From NCBI GenBank assembly GCA_022577435.1, contig JAKOON010000114.1:421001-485000 (forward strand): 64,000 bases of DNA, written 5' to 3'. The notes beneath the pieces are model-generated. The model did no database searches. It saw nothing but the letters and a program-made list of their open reading frames with translations, and had not been told where the DNA came from. This document shows positions 1 to 15,100 of this stretch, in pieces. A program made the translations under genes and the position numbers. Position 1 is the stretch's first letter, and the number at the start of each line of letters is the position of its first letter. The stretch comes from Embiotoca jacksoni (taxonomy: Eukaryota; Chordata; Actinopteri; Embiotocidae).

Positions 1-291
1 GTTTGGACAGTTAAAAAAAACACAAAAAAAACAGGAAATAAGATTTTTACAAATCACATTTGGAGGCTTGAAATGTGATTCCAGTCAGATTTCTACAGAT
101 GCGTCTCAACGTGGCGCACGATGATGACGTCATCTACTACAGAGGGACAGAATTGATGCTACCGCTAGCAGAGCTAGCAGAGAGTTGGAGGGTCTGACTG
201 CCAAAGCAACGAAACGTGACTGAATGGCCTCCACACTGTGTATTCCTGGTATTGCTGATTGGTGTTAATGACTTTGCGATTCCTTCCACAG
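1..291 (+). other. Intron of copy 1 before first visible VWA exon
   Basis: No coding exon is visible here. The stretch ends in a normal acceptor (TTCCTTCCACAG) at 291, directly before a phase-1 VWA exon, so it is intron of a gene that begins outside the window. Confidence 0.7.
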
Positions 292-912
292 ATTGCAAAG
301 CTGCCAAACTGGCAGACATCGTCTTCATCGTCGACGAGTCCGGAAGCATCGGAACGGCCAACTTCCAGCTGGTGCGCACGTTCCTGCACTCGATCGTCAG
401 CGGCCTGGAGGTCAAGCCGACCAGAGTCCGGGTCGGCATCGTGACGTACAACGACCAGCACGCCGCTCAGGTCTACCTCAACACCTTCAACAGCAAAGAC
501 GAACTCCTGAAGTTCATAAAGATCCTGCCGTACCACGGGGGCGGTACGAACACCGGCGCCGCCCTCAACTTCACCCAGAACACCGTTTTCACCAAGGACA
601 ACGGGGGCCGGAAGGAGAAGGGCGTCCAGCAGGTGGCGGTGGTGATCACGGACGGTGAGTCCCAGGACAAGGTCAGCCAGGCGGCGGCGGATCTCCGTCT
701 CGCCGGCGTCACCGTTTACTCCGTAGGAGTCCAAAACGCCAACAAGACTCAGCTGGTGGAGATAGCGTCTCATCCGCCCAACAAGCACGTGTTCATTGTG
801 GACAGTTTCACCAAGCTGAAGTCTCTGGAGCAGAATCTGCAGAAGATTCTGTGCCACAACATCATTCGCCAGACAATCTCCGTGAACTCAAGAAGAACCG
901 GCATCAAAGAAG
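292..912 (+). CDS. col6a4: Copy 1 VWA exon A
   Basis: A whole von Willebrand factor A domain in one phase-1/phase-1 exon. It opens with DCKAAKLADIVFIVDESGS; the MIDAS DxSxS is intact (DESGS), the MIDAS threonine lies in GGGTNTG and the Asp in VVITDGES. Its closest relative in the window is the copy 2 exon at 40824-41435, which lacks the first MIDAS Asp. The domain ends with KILCHNI and a short tail. Expected role is binding to matrix partners or other collagen VI chains. Confidence 0.9.
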
Positions 913-3900
913 GTCCAAACCAGCATTTCATACGTTTGCCTGAACTCCAACAAATATACACATATAGATGTTTATTTATATTTATATTATTGAATATTTT
1001 GTGAATTCATATTTTTGCTTTTCCTCTCCAGGCTGCATACAAACAAATGAAGCAGACATCTTCTTCCTCATCGACCACTCGGGAAGCATTCAGCCCAAGG
1101 ACTTCCAGGAGATGAAGAAGTTCATCATCGAGTTTCTGAACACCTTCCGCATCGGGCCCCAGTACGTCCGCATCGGGGTCGCAAAGTACGCCGACCAACC
1201 CGAGTTAGAGTTTGACCTGAACAAGTATTTGGATGTGAAGTCGCTGGAGAAAGCTGTGAAAGGAATCCAACAGATAGGAGGTGGGACGGAGACCGGGAAA
1301 GCGCTGACCTCCATGGGTCCACACTTTGACCGAGCGATGACCACTCGCGATCACAAAGTCCGCGAGTTCCTGGTGGTCATCACTGACGGGAATTCCACCG
1401 ATGAGGTCAAGGCTCCGGCCGTGCAGCTGATGGCGCAGGGCGTCATCATCTACGCCATCGGGGTGAAGAACGCCAACAAAGAGCAGCTGCAAGAGATTTC
1501 CGGCGAGCATAAGAGGACTTTCTTTGTCAATAACTTCGATGCCCTGAAGTCCATCAAGGACGACATCATCACAGACATCTGCTCTCCGGAAGGTGAGTTA
1601 AAGATGCATCGATGTGCTTTGATTGGACAGCTGATAGTGGAGAGATACAGGAAATGAGGTCAGTGACATGTAGAAAGACTTGCAACAAATATCCCAGCTG
1701 GGTTTCATGGTTGCCGCTTTAATTCTGCAATAGCAGCAGTACCACTGATGGCCACTGGGGGCCGTCTCCAACAGACTCCCATTGAGAAAGCATCAAGTTC
1801 TCTCCTGAAATACAAAGTCAGTAAATGTTTTCCACGAGTCATCGTGGTGTCATTCGAAAAACGTCCTCCTTCTGATCAGTGTTTCCTTCTGGAAATAATT
1901 CATCATTCATTACACATTAGCACTCAAACACACATATGTTTGGGGGCGGGGCTAGTTTGATTGACAGGCCTGCAGGGCCTGATCCCCTTTGTCTAAATAT
2001 GGCCACTTTTGGCGATGGCCAGAGTAGAGGCTTGGAAACAGACGTTCACAAACCAACACGTGATGTTACGGTTGACAGCTGCTTGGTTTTATCGTGTTCT
2101 TCTTCTATTGTTTAATGGCGGTTGTCAAAGACGTGATGTGAAACCAGGTGAAACCAGGTGAAACCAGGAGAAGCCAGGTGAAGCCAGGTGAAACCAGGTG
2201 AAACCAGGTGAAGCCAGGTGAAACCAGGAGAAGCCAGGTGAAACCAGGTGAAACCAGGTGAAGCCAGGTGAAGCCAGGTGAAACCAGGAGAAGCCAGGTG
2301 AAACCAGGTGAAGCCAGGTGAAACCAGGAGAAGCCAGGTGAAACCAGGTGAAACCAGGTGAAGCCAGGTGAAACCAGGAGAAGCCAGGTGAAACCAGGTG
2401 AAACCAGGTGAAGCCAGGTGAAGCCAGGTGAAAATACTCTCGATAAGTTCTGTTGGTATCAGTACATTTGAAGGAACTCTTGAAATGTCTGTGCTGCTTT
2501 TTCTACAGTGTGCAAAGACCTACCCGCCGACCTCCTCTTCCTGATCGACAGCTCTGGCAGCATCTACTCTCAAGACTACGACAAAATGAAAGACTTCATG
2601 AAATCCGTCGTCAGCAAGTCCGTCGTCGGAGAGAACGAGGTGCGCGTCGGTGTTATGCAGTTCAGCACCGTGCAGCGCCTGGAGTTCCCCCTCAACCGTC
2701 ACTACAGCAAGGAAGAAATGTCGAAGGTCATCGACGACATGCAGCAGATCGGCGGAGGCACGGACACGGGCAAAGCCATCACCTACGTGTCACAGTACTT
2801 CGACCCCGCCAAAGGAGGACGTCCCGGCCTGAGGCAGAGGCTGGTGGTGATAACAGACGGCGAGGCCCAAGATGAGGTCAAAGGCCCCGCGGCAGCTCTG
2901 AGGGCCAAGGGAGTGCTCATCTACGCCATCGGGGTGGAGGACGCCAACACCACCCAGCTGCTGGAGATCAGCGGCTCGCAGGACCGGATGTATGCCGAGA
3001 GGAACTTTGACGCACTGAAGGACCTGGAGAGTCAGTTGGCCATGGAGCTGTGTGATCCAGGGAGAGGTGAGAGGAGGTCACCTCATAAGAGACCGTTTGG
3101 TTTGTACGCCATCGGTTCCTGCGTCTCGCTGGCTTTTAAACTTTCATAAATTCATAGCACCAACCGAATTGCTGCGATACTATCCAGTATTGAAAAATAC
3201 AGAATTTCAATACCTCAGCCTCGCCCACGTTTTCGTCTTCAAATTCATAACGTTTGACACGTTTACGCAGGATTACATCTCATCGCTGTCAGCGATCATC
3301 AGCGATCAGCATACGTAGGCTTCACTCGGGCGGCCGCTAGATTAAACCACTCGGCTTCAGCGTTCATTGAACATCAGTGAATCGTGACCCAGGAGTACAT
3401 TTTGCAGAGTTAAAAAAAGTTTTAAATGTGGGAGCAGTGGTTAGCACTGGCTGCGGGTTGGAATCCCGGCCGCAGCCTTTCCCTGTGCCTACCTGCCCAA
3501 GATGTGACCTGCCTTCGCCCAACCGGAGGAGATTCAAATAATCTCGTCACGAGTCTTCGGTCTGAACTGATCCTGGAACTTACTGACATTTATAAATGTC
3601 TGAATTTCTTTCTCTCTTTTGTTTCCAACAGTCTGTAAGAAGACGGAGAAAGCTGACATCATCTTCCTGGTGGACGGCTCCACCAGTATAGAATCCTTCC
3701 AGTTCTCGAGCATGCAGACGTTCATGTATTCGATTGTGAACCAAACCACCGTGGGCAAAGACCTAACTCGCTTTGGTGTCATTCTCTTTTCCGATAACGC
3801 CAAGTCTGCATTCATGCTGAATCAGTACACGTCCAGACAGCAAGTTTTTAAAGCAATAGCAGATCTAAAGCCCCCGTATGGAAATACCCACACCGGCAAT

Positions 3901-6900
3901 GCTTTGGACTTCTCTTTACAGTACTTCAGCGCCACGCACGGCGGGCGGGCGGCACTGCAGGTGCCGCAGGTCCTCATGGTGATCACGGACGGCCACGCCA
4001 CCAACCCCTACAACCTGGTGGCTCCGTCGGAGGCACTGAGAGACGCCGGGATCACCGTCTTCAGCGTCGGAGTGGAAAAAGCCAACAAGGACGAGCTGAA
4101 GATCATGGCGGGTCACGATATGTCCAAAGTCTTCTATGTGGACAACTATGATGACCTGAAAACTCTCTACAAGAACATCAGCCAGGTCCTCTGCAATACC
4201 ACCAAACCAGGTAAGACACGTGTTTGGTGAATGTTGTTGCTTCCTTGAACTGGAACAGACTCGTAACTTTTTTTGACAGACGTCTTATTTATATACTTTT
4301 TTGAAGCGTACTTGTGAGCAGGTGATGATAAACCAGTGATGAGCAGAAATCAGCCAATAAAGTCACTTTATCTGTTGTGACCACCGACTGTTTATAAAAG
4401 AGTTCGTAGCTTCCAGCTCTGTAAAATGGTTCTGATGCAGAAGTGTCTTCAGCTGCTCAAAAACAGACCAGAGAACCTCCAGTCATTTACAGTATTAACA
4501 GTGATGTGGATCAATATCTTCTTCTTCCTTTTGCAGTTTGTGAGAAACAGAAGGCGGACCTGGTCTTCCTCCTCGATCAGTCGAGCAGCATCATCGACCC
4601 CGACTACACCATCATGAAGAATTTCACCATGGCGGTAGTGAACAGCTTCAAAGTCAGCAAGGACCTGGTGCGGGTCGGCCTCGCCCAGTTCAACGACTCT
4701 TTTCAAAAAGAGTTTTACCTCAATCAGTTTTACTCTGAGACGGCTTTGTTCAAGCACATCTCAGAGATGCAGCAGGCTGGCGGAGGAACCTACATCGGAG
4801 CGGCCCTGGACCAGGTCAGGGGTCATTTTGAGGCGTCGCGGGGGTGCCGCAGGTCCGAAGGGATCTCCCAGAACCTGGTGCTGATCACGGACGGTGAATC
4901 GTATGACGAAGTCGTGGACGCCGCCAAACGTCTCCGGGATCTGGGAGTCGAGATGTTCGCCATCGGCATCGGAAAGGCCCACGACATGCAGCTGATGCAG
5001 ATCACCGGCACGTCGGACAGGATGTTCACCGTGGAGAACTTCAACAGCCTGGAGAATATCAAGACCACGGTGGTGGACGCCATCTGCAAAATGCAGTGCG
5101 ATGAACCCGGTGAGTGGAAACATCCGTCTCTCTGGCTCGTCCTCCGTCTGTCCCGTCCAGAACTAACGACACACTTCTCTCTGCTACAGACTCTAGACCG
5201 CACTGCAGCATCGACATCGCCGTGGGGTTCGATATCACTCGAAGGAGCGAGACGTCCGGTGGGACTCTCGTCAGCGGCCACAGCAAGCTGCAGACCTTCC
5301 TGCCGGAGATCGCCCGCTACGTGTCCTCGGTCCCGAGCCTCAACTGCATCACCGCGGAGCACGTCCGGACCCGCACGGCCTACCGAGTGGTGAGCCGGGA
5401 CGGAGGCCTTCTGTACGACTTGGACTTCGAGGGCCACAGCGAGGACGTGGTGAGGAAGGTCATGGCCGAGAGCCTGACGCAGCCCACGTACTTCAACGCC
5501 GCTCTGCTGAAGTCCTTCGGGCAGAAGTTCAAGACCACGTCCACAGCCCGCGTGAAGGTGAGTCTCAGACGGGGCACCAATATTTCAGAAATAAAATGTT
5601 CCTGCGCTCAGTCACGTCACAACGCTGACGTTAGCTTTCTTTATTCGGACTCCTCAGCAGGATGAGAGGAAATTTAAAATGGCTTTAAGGTTAAGAAAAT
5701 CAACACTGGACTCAAAGACAGACGAATGTTTAGGAGTCGTCAGTTTAGCCGCTAACGTTTGAGGTCTGACTCTTAATGACGTCATTCTTCTTCTGTGGTT
5801 TAACGCTACATCAGCAGAGGATGAGCGCCTCTATGGACACCGTTTATTTGGATTGTTGGTTCCTGTTACTGGCAGTATTCTAGTAACAGTTTAATATTGT
5901 CATAACTGCCAAGTGTAATTAAAGGCAAAAAAATGTGGGATTTATTTATATATTCTAATGTTCAACTCCGATTAATGTCTTCTTAGTTATTAAACTGAGT
6001 TTTCAATTGTATTAGTGTCGTTAAATGTACAGAAAACGACAATTAAATCATTCAGGAAAGATTCACGAGTCCTCTCGAAGACATTAAACTCGTCTGTGGG
6101 ACAGTTTTAAAAAACAGAAATGATAAATGTAATAATTAATTTGGACCTTATTATATTCTATTGTTTCATTCACTGAAGTTAGTTTAATAAGTCGCTTTAA
6201 AAACCTGCTTCTTTAATCTGTAATTTAATTTGGAGGAATGTTTGTTTTTAAGTTTTAATCATAATTTTAATGACATTTATTCAGTTTTATTGACTTGTGT
6301 TGATTTTATTGTAAATGTAAATCTCCCTTTAACATAATCCTGGTTCAACGCTGCTCTCCGTTTCATTCTCACTAAATGAGTTTGTATAGTTTCAGGCTGA
6401 CTGCAGGAAGTCGGGAAGAAAATTACCCTAATGGCTCCAAATATTTTCATGTGGTTGTTTCAACTCTCGCCGCTCTTTGATTTCCGTCCAGGAATCTTTC
6501 AGCAGCGACGGATTAAACAAACCAGGAGGCTCGTTAGAGACGTTGGAGGACGGTTTCCAGTTCTCATGTTCATCCGGCAGACTTTTATGAAACATGACGT
6601 AAAGTTTACGTCCCTTCGTTCAGATCGGCGATCGATGACATCAAGTTTCCGACCTTGATGTCGACGTTTTCTCGGTGTTTATTCTGAAGCTGGTCAGAAG
6701 TGTTGAAGCGAAGTGCTGAGATGTCCTCACGTCCTGCAGGTGCTGCTGATCTTCTCCGACGGACTCGACGAAGACGACGTCGTGCAGCTGGAGAACGAAG
6801 CCGAGCAGCTGCGACAGTCGGGTAAAAGAAAGGCCGAGGATCCGCCGTGTGCTGGAAAGAGAAGCTGAAGTTGTACAAATGAAAGTGTCTCCTTGTGTTC

Positions 6901-8653
6901 AGGCATCAGCGCGCTGCTCACCGTCGCTCTGGACGGAGTCAGCGACGCCGGCCGGCTGCAGATGGTTGAGTTCGGCCGCGGCTTCGGATACAAGCTTCCT
7001 CTGAGCATCGGCATGCCGAGCGTCGGCAGCAGCATCCTCAAGCAGATCGTAAGTCCTTCGCTCCGCCGACCGAGTCTCCAGCAGGACACGAATCTGATCT
7101 GCTTCAAAGAGACGAGTGGCTTCGAGGTCGTCGCAGCAACACAGAAACACGTTTAAACTGCCTGTTCCTGCAGAAAACATGTTCATCTGCTTCTGCTTTA
7201 ATTCAGCTTATTTATTATTTAGTTGAGAATGATTTCTCTGATTCATCACTCGTTTCTTTGTAGCTGAAACTTGAGGAAGTTCAAATGTTTTCTCAGAAAG
7301 AAGCTTTTCGTGTCCCGACGTGTCCGACTGTAGGAATGAAAACCAGAAGAAACAAACAAACATCCCGAGGGAGTTTTAACTGCAGAAAATATTCAGATTA
7401 TTCAGCCTGTTAAAGAAGAACAAATGCTGAAGAATCCAGAAAACTGAGGAAGATTCAGAGGATCTGAAATAAAAAATTAATTAATGAATTATTAATTATT
7501 AATTACAGCAGCTTTAAAGATAAAAACAGTCTTAAGGTTTCGAACCACTAAAAGGAAACTTAAAAACCTGCTTTTTTAATCTGGACTTTAATTTGGAGAA
7601 ATTTCGTTTTTAAATTTGAATCAATATTTTGATGGCATTTATTCGACTTTATTGACTTTATTGTAGCAATTTTTAGTCCTGCATTTTTGATTTATTTTGT
7701 GTTTATTCTTCTTTTATTTTGGTGTGTTGTTTTAATTTTTGAAGCACGTTTGTATGAAAGCTGTTTTATAAATGCTTCAGATCAGTTTCTGCTTCTCGTC
7801 TCTGCAGGACTCCGTGTCGGATCGCGAGTGCTGCAACGTCATGTGCAAGTGTTCGGGACATGAAGGCATCCGGGGCTCTCGGGGCCCCCCGGGGTCAAAG
7901 GTGACGCCTCTAAACCATAAACATGATGTCAGGAAGGTTTTCGGGAGGTCGTGTTTCAGGAGCAGGAAGTGACTTCAGGACGTAAACGAAACGCCTCCAG
8001 CAGCCGGTTACTGTTGGAGCTGCTGCAGGTTTTTACCACTTGTTTAGACCCGTGGTGCCCAAACTGAGGGTCGGGCCCCTCCTAAGGGTCACCAGGTAAA
8101 GCCGAGCGGTCGTGAGATAATGAATGGGAGAAAAGAAGGGCAAATATTTCTCTAATCTCTAATTTATGTCCAATTATTGTGGTTTTTTGGTCCTTTTTTT
8201 ATTGATATGAAAGTTAAACAACTCTTTTTTTGTCATCACTGGTTTAAATCTGCAACGATGCAGAACACTATATTTGTTTTTATGTGAAATCTTAACTGAA
8301 TGTTTTAAAATACAAACTCCAGAAGTTTAAAGTAACTTAAAATGCAGATACTCAAGTAAAGTGAAGTCCCTCAGATACAGAGTTTCTAATAATTGCATTG
8401 ATTGTTCGATCAATATCAACATTTTAAAAACTATCAAAAAAATGAACGGGATGAATTATTTCAGATTTTAATTCAATTTAGTGAAAAGTGGTTGTAAAGT
8501 GAAGCCTTCAGCTCTTCGATGCTTTTAGATCAGTAACATTTATTCACATGGCTGAGCTCCACCCAAACCAGCTGAATCAGCTTCTTTTATGTGAACAATA
8601 ACAGATTAATACTCAAAACATATGAATGTTACATTGAAAATAAATCATCAAAT

Positions 8654-8684
<31 letters not shown>

Positions 8685-11600
8685 ATCTTTAATTGGCTGA
8701 TTGACAGTTGAGAAGCTCTGAGAAAAATGAGCGTCCCCCAGAGTTGAACAGATGAAACATGTTTAACGCCAACATGAAGATAATGCTTAGGTGAAGTGGG
8801 AGGAGTCTGTTCAGACGATGTGGGAGGAGTCTGTTCAGACAATGTGGGAGGAGTTTGTTCGGGTGATGTGGGAGGAGTTTGTTCAGATGATGTGGGAGTG
8901 GTTTGTTCAGACGATGTGGGAGGAGTTTGTTCAGACGATGTGGGAGGAGTTTGTTCAGACGATGTGGGAGGAGTTTTCAGCTGTTGACCCATTTCCTGTT
9001 TGTGTGTCTCTGAACAGGGCGTCCCGGGACAGAAGGGATTCCTCGGCTTCCCCGGAGAGGAGGGCGTCGCCGTGAGTGCTGCTTCGTTGTTAAAATTTTC
9101 ATTTTCTATCGAGAACTTCAGTTGGTTTCAATGATCCACTTGTACTTCTTGAAAAAAACATCAGCGTTTCTCCTGCGTCCGTCCTCACCCTGTCTGTGTC
9201 CTGCGTCCTTCCTCACCCTGTCTGTGTCCTGCGTCCGTCCTCACCCTGTCTGTATCCTGCGTCCGTCCTCACCCTGTCTGTGTCCTGCGTCCGTCCTCAC
9301 CCTGTCTGTATCCTGCGTCCGTCCTCACCCTGTCTGTATCCTGCGTCCGTCCTCACCCTGTCTGTGTCCTGCGTCCGTCCTCACCCTGTCTGTGTCCTGC
9401 AGGGCGAGCGGGGGCCTCCCGGGCCGAGTGGACCTCAGGGCGTTCAGGGCTGCTCAGGACTCCGAGGACAGAAGGTAACTCGGTGTCTCGTTATCACTCT
9501 GGACAGACGCTGCTGTCTGTCCACATGTTGACTATGTCCATCTAACTTCTGCTGTTCGTCTCTGCAGGGCTTCAGAGGTCTGCGGGGAAACAGGGTGAGT
9601 GATGTCACAGTGATGTCACAGTGATGTCATGCGGTGTTTGAGTGTGCGGCGTCTCATCCCGACTTTTCTCTCCAATGCTGCAGGGCGAAGACGGAGAGGA
9701 CGGGCTGGACGGAGTCAACGGACAACAGGTACCAACCGCCGTCTGTTCTTCGTAATAAAAACATTCTTCATCATCATCATCCTCCTCATCAGCCCAGCCG
9801 TCTTCAGAGACTCGCCCCGGGACCGGAGACATGTAAACAGGAAGTAGAATGTTAGCCAGCTCACAGATAACGACGTCCTCCGAGAGTCTGGAAACATGTT
9901 TCATGTCTGACAGCTCAGATCAAACGGTTCCAACGAAGAGGTTTAACAGTCAGAGTAAACTGGAAGAACCTTCAGGTTATTTCAAAATAAAAGCATTGGA
10001 ACCCTCCAACAGCTTATTTACTAAAGAGACTGAAGGTTTCTGTCTGTGTGTCCGGAGGAAGCAGTCGGGCGTGTTCAGGAAACAGCTGATTGGACGGATT
10101 TCCGGAGCTGAGCTGTTTCTGTGTTTCTGTTTTTAGGGAGTGACGGGAACAGATGGAGGTCGAGGACTGAGAGGAGACCCAGGAAACCCGGTACAACAAG
10201 AACCGCTACACCCCACCATGATCCATACGGATCCATACTAACGTGTTGTGTTAACATGTTGTGGTAACGTGTTGTGGTAACGTGTTGTGGTCACGTGTTG
10301 TGGTAACGTGTTGTGGTAACGTGTTGTGGTCACGTGTTGTGGTAATGTGTTGTTAACGTGTTGTGTTAATGTGTTGTGTTAACGTGTTGTTTTAACGTGT
10401 TGTGGTCACGTGTTGTGGTCACGTGTTGTGTTAACGTGTTGTGTTAACGTGTTGTGTTAACATGTTGTGTTAACGTGTGTTATTTTGTGTGAACAAATTG
10501 TGTGTCTGTGGTTCAGTGGAATTCCTCTTTAACCGTCACGCTCCTCAGATGAGATGTTGACCTCTGACCTCCCAGCTGGGTGATTGACAGGCTGATGTGT
10601 CGTCCTCAGGGTATCCCTGGTATCAGAGGGGAGGCGGGGCCTAAAGGAGAGCGAGGACTGAGAGGAGATCCGGTGAGTTCCAGCGTTTCCTCTTCGATCA
10701 GAGCCTCCGTCACATGATGGATGGAAAGAAGCTGTCTCTCTTCTTCTACTCTTCATCCTCCTCCTCTTCATCCTCTTCCTCCTCCTCCTCGTCCTCCTCC
10801 TCCTCTTCCCCCTCCTCACTGTTTTCTGTCCTCTAGGGTGAATCAGGAGTTGACAACACCTCCCCAGGAGCTAAAGGAGACCCCGGTAATCAGGGTTTAC
10901 TGGTAAGAGAATTTTTCAGTATTGATGAATGTTTCATTTTCAGGAGGTGTTTATTGTTTTAATATACTTTTAATTTGCTTTAATTCCATCCGAAGTCTTG
11001 CAGATTTGTATTCTGTGTAAATGTTCTGTGTTTATATAACTTGTCTTCACCTGTCCTCAGGGTCCACCTGGGCTGGACGGCCAGCCCAGTGAGAGCGGCG
11101 TCGTCGGAAACCCGGTGAGATCCTGTGCTTTTATTTTGACAGGACACTTCCTCTTCTCAGATTTTACAGATATGTTAATAATGGTTAAAAACGTGAGAAA
11201 ACACTGTCCGATCGGGTTCATTGATCCTGCTGACGTCATGTTTGTCTGCTGTTCAGGGTCCTGATGGAAGACGAGGACCTGCTGGAGAAAAGGTATGAAA
11301 TCAAACCCTCAGAGCTGTGAGAGCTGCAGGACACAATGCTAAACTGTGTGTGTCTTTGTCTCTGCAGGGTGCACCAGGTCAACCTGGAGCTGCAGGACTG
11401 CAGGGCAGCCCCGGAGCTTCAGGTCCTCAGGTGAGTTTCACCGTTAAAGGACCTGACCGTCCTGATCACAGACTGTTTATAAAAGAGTTCGTAGCTTCAG
11501 GTCTGTGGTTCTGATCCAGAAGTATCTTCAGCTGCAATACCAGCGAGTGCCACTAGAGGTCGGCTCCAAAAAGCCTCCGGCTCCATAGACTCCCATTCAA

Positions 11601-12045
11601 CTTCTCTCATCAAATCCAAAGTGAATAAAATGTGTCCATCAGTTATCTCGGTGTTGTTAGCTAAAGTCACTCCTTCTTATTAGTTTTCTGGAGGTCCATC
11701 TGAAAATAATCCCTCATTCATTAGAAAAGAAGATTCAAGAAGACCTGTTTTTGGGGGCGTGTCTGTATAACGTTCACAAACCAACGATGACATCACTGAT
11801 GGTTGATGACATCACTGATAGCTGCTGATTGGTCCTGACTCAGTCCTTCTGTCTCTGCAGGGTACCAGAGGGGTCAGAGGTCAACCTGGACCCAGAGGGA
11901 TCCCCGGCCTTCCTGGACCTCAGGTCAGAGCGTCACCTCAGACACACAAAACATATTTTGTTAATCCTGATAACAGAAAGATGGATGTATAAACACACAC
12001 ACACTCTCACACACACTCTCACACACTCTCACACACTCTCACACA

Positions 12046-12116
<71 letters not shown>

Positions 12117-15100
12117 ACACATTCACAATTAGAAACTGTGGATGTGTCCTTTAACACATGAATTCTGATAAAATCCTTCCTCCAAATCTCCGGAAACCTC
12201 CAGCTCATTACATCTTCATCCTGAAGGCTGTGGTTAAAGGGGGCGGGACCTGTCGGTGACGAATCCTTCAGACTGACAGACAACGTCTCAACATCTGGAC
12301 TCATCTGGATCCCGTTAGAGATCAGAGCTGGATCCTGTCAGTCAGAACGTCGGGTCGGGTCGGTGGACCCGGTTCTGAGAGAACAGAACTTTACAGCATT
12401 GGACAAAACAACACAAGTCAACATCTTTATTTACGAGGAAACCGATGGCTGCTAGCGCCCTCTGCAGGCTGTTGTTGGAGCTGCTGCTCTAACATACGTT
12501 TCTAATAAACGTTAAATGGAATTCAAGTTTACAGAAGCATAAAAATACATTTAAAACTGGAAGGAAGGAGAACGTAAAACATTCAGCCACCTGCTGAGTG
12601 ACTGGTTGCTATGGTTACACCTGCTGAGTGACTGGTTGTTATGGTTACACCTGCTGAGTGACTGGTTGTTATGGTTACACCTGCTGAGTCACTGGTTGCT
12701 ATGGTTACACCTGCTGAGTCACTGGTTGCTATGGTTACACCTGCTGAGTGACTGGTTGCTATGACGACTCCTGCCCTTCCAGCGGGGCAGTGAGCTTTCA
12801 CTGGCAGAACCAACAGGCAAACCAGGAGAACAGCTTTGGAAAAATCCCTCCCAAAACAAAAACTACAAGTCCGATGGAAACAATTCTTTCACCGTCTGAA
12901 ACAGAAGCTCGTCGTGAACAACTGAAGTGAATTTCATGTACCTGCTGTGTATTATACAGGTGTGGTCGCAGGTTAGAGATACCCTCCATTTTGGTTTTGA
13001 GCAGCAGTTTCAGAGCTCACATATAATGGGAGTCTATTGGCCGTCAGGAACCTCCAGGATTCCTGTGAGTCTGAGTCTCATCCAGCCGGCTGCATGTCGT
13101 CCTCGCTCTGAAACCGTCTGCTCGCTAACGTCCAGTAACGACGTCTTCCTAATGAACGTCCAGTCGGTCCAACAGATTTACGACTCGGATCTGCAGCTCT
13201 GAGCAGGAAGCTCGTCTGCCGCGCTCCGCTCACACTCAGACACTTCAGTCCTCCTGTCATGTTGCTATGGCGACCATTTCTAACCTATGTCTTCAGACGA
13301 TGCGTTCAGGGTCTCTTGGTGTTGCTCTGACTCTGTGTTCTTTTGAAGGGCGGACCGGGACTGGCTGGGAACCCGGGGACGGCCGGACGCCGCGGCGCCA
13401 TTGGACAGAAAGTGTGTGACATCATTTCATCGCATTTGTGATTCAGCAAACATGATAAACGTGATAAACGTGATAAACATAAATAATAAAACACAGAAAC
13501 CAATTAATAACTCAGGAAAACCAATTGATAAACCCAGAAGGACCAGATTAAAGAACCCAACTAATAAATGAAGAGAACCGATTAATTAAACAATTAATAA
13601 ACAGTGGGAATAGATCAGGTCCAAAGGAACCAATTATTAAATTGAGGAAACGGATTAATAAACCAGAGGAAGGGAATTATGATAACCAACGAACCAGATT
13701 TTTAAACAGAGGGAACCAATGAATAAATCGAGGGAGCTGATTAATAAACCAATTAATAAACCAGCAGAAAATTTCAATAAACCAAAGAACAAAATATTAA
13801 ACAGACCAAAAAAAATTCCATCTTTTTCTGACGTTATTAATTCATTATCGATTATCTGCCCTTCAGTCATAAATGTGTTTTAATCTCTGGCAGGATCCTG
13901 ATTGTGTTTGACAGAAATAAAAGCTCCGTATTGTTGTTGTTATTATTATTGTTGATGTGGTCGCTGTTATTATTGTTGTTGACGTTGTTGTTGTTGATGA
14001 AGGGCCAGCCCGGAGAGCCTGGTGATAAAGGAGCTGCAGGACCGCTGGGAGTTCGAGGGATGCCGGTGAGTCGGTTTTAGGTTAGGTCAGGTTAGGTTAG
14101 GTTAGGTAGTTACTTTATTAATCCCCGAGGGGACATTTTTTCGCGACAGCAGCATACAGAAGCAATGAATGAGGGAATGATCTCCTGTATCTGGAATGAT
14201 CTCCTGTATCAGGAATGATCTCCTGTATCTGGAATGATCTCCTGTATCAGGAATGATCTCCTGTATCTGGAATGATCTCCTGTATCAGGAATGATCTCCT
14301 GTATCAGGAATGATCTCCTGTATCTGGAATGATCTCCTGTATCTGTCCTTGTGACAGCAGCTGGAGGAGTCTTTTGGAGAACGTCCTCTGTCCCTGCAGC
14401 AGGTGGAGAGGGTGGTCAGGATTATCCAATATGGATAATAGTTTGTTCAGCATCCTCCTCTCCACCACCTTTTTCAGACTATCCAGATTGTCCAGATTCT
14501 CTGTGTCGGTACTCTGAGATGTTCAGGGTCCATCTGACTGCGGGTTCTGTTGGGTTCTGTTTCAGGGTCAGGACGGCCGGGACGGGTCCGGATCTCCAGG
14601 ACCCAATGGTGTGAAGGTAAAGCAGACGTTGTAACGAAGAATCTTCTACTTTAATAGTTTTACATTCATGAAACGTTCTCCATGACGATGACCTCTTCTG
14701 TCTCCGTACAGGGAGATGCTGGTTTCCCCGGTTACCCCGGGTTACCGGTGAGTACCGACACGGCAGGAAGACGAGGTGGTAAACTGAGTCTTTACTCTGA
14801 AATTATACTGTCAGTGATCCAAGAAATGAAGCCAGAGACAGGAAACGTGTTGATGGATGAAGACGTGTTGATGAATGAAGACGTGTTGATGAAGACGTGT
14901 TGATGAATGAAGACGTGTTGATGAAGACGTGTTGATGAATGAAGACGTGTTGATGAAGACGTGTTGATGAATGAAGACGTGTTGATGGATGAAGACGTGT
15001 TAATGAAGACGTGTTGATGAATGAAGACGTGTTGATGAAGACGTGTTGATGAATGAAGACGTGTTGATGGATGAAGACGTGTTAATGAAGACGTGTTGAT

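Noticed and set aside
2141..2430. Regular repeats considered as a CRISPR array
   Set aside because: Units are contiguous without unique spacers. The same holds for the other minisatellites in this vertebrate sequence.
3425..3500. Possible tRNA gene
   Set aside because: Only a B-box-like stretch is seen; no acceptor stem or anticodon arm can be folded.
14085..14105. GGTTA repeats considered as an interstitial telomere
   Set aside because: The unit is five bases (GGTTA), not TTAGGG, and only a few copies long.
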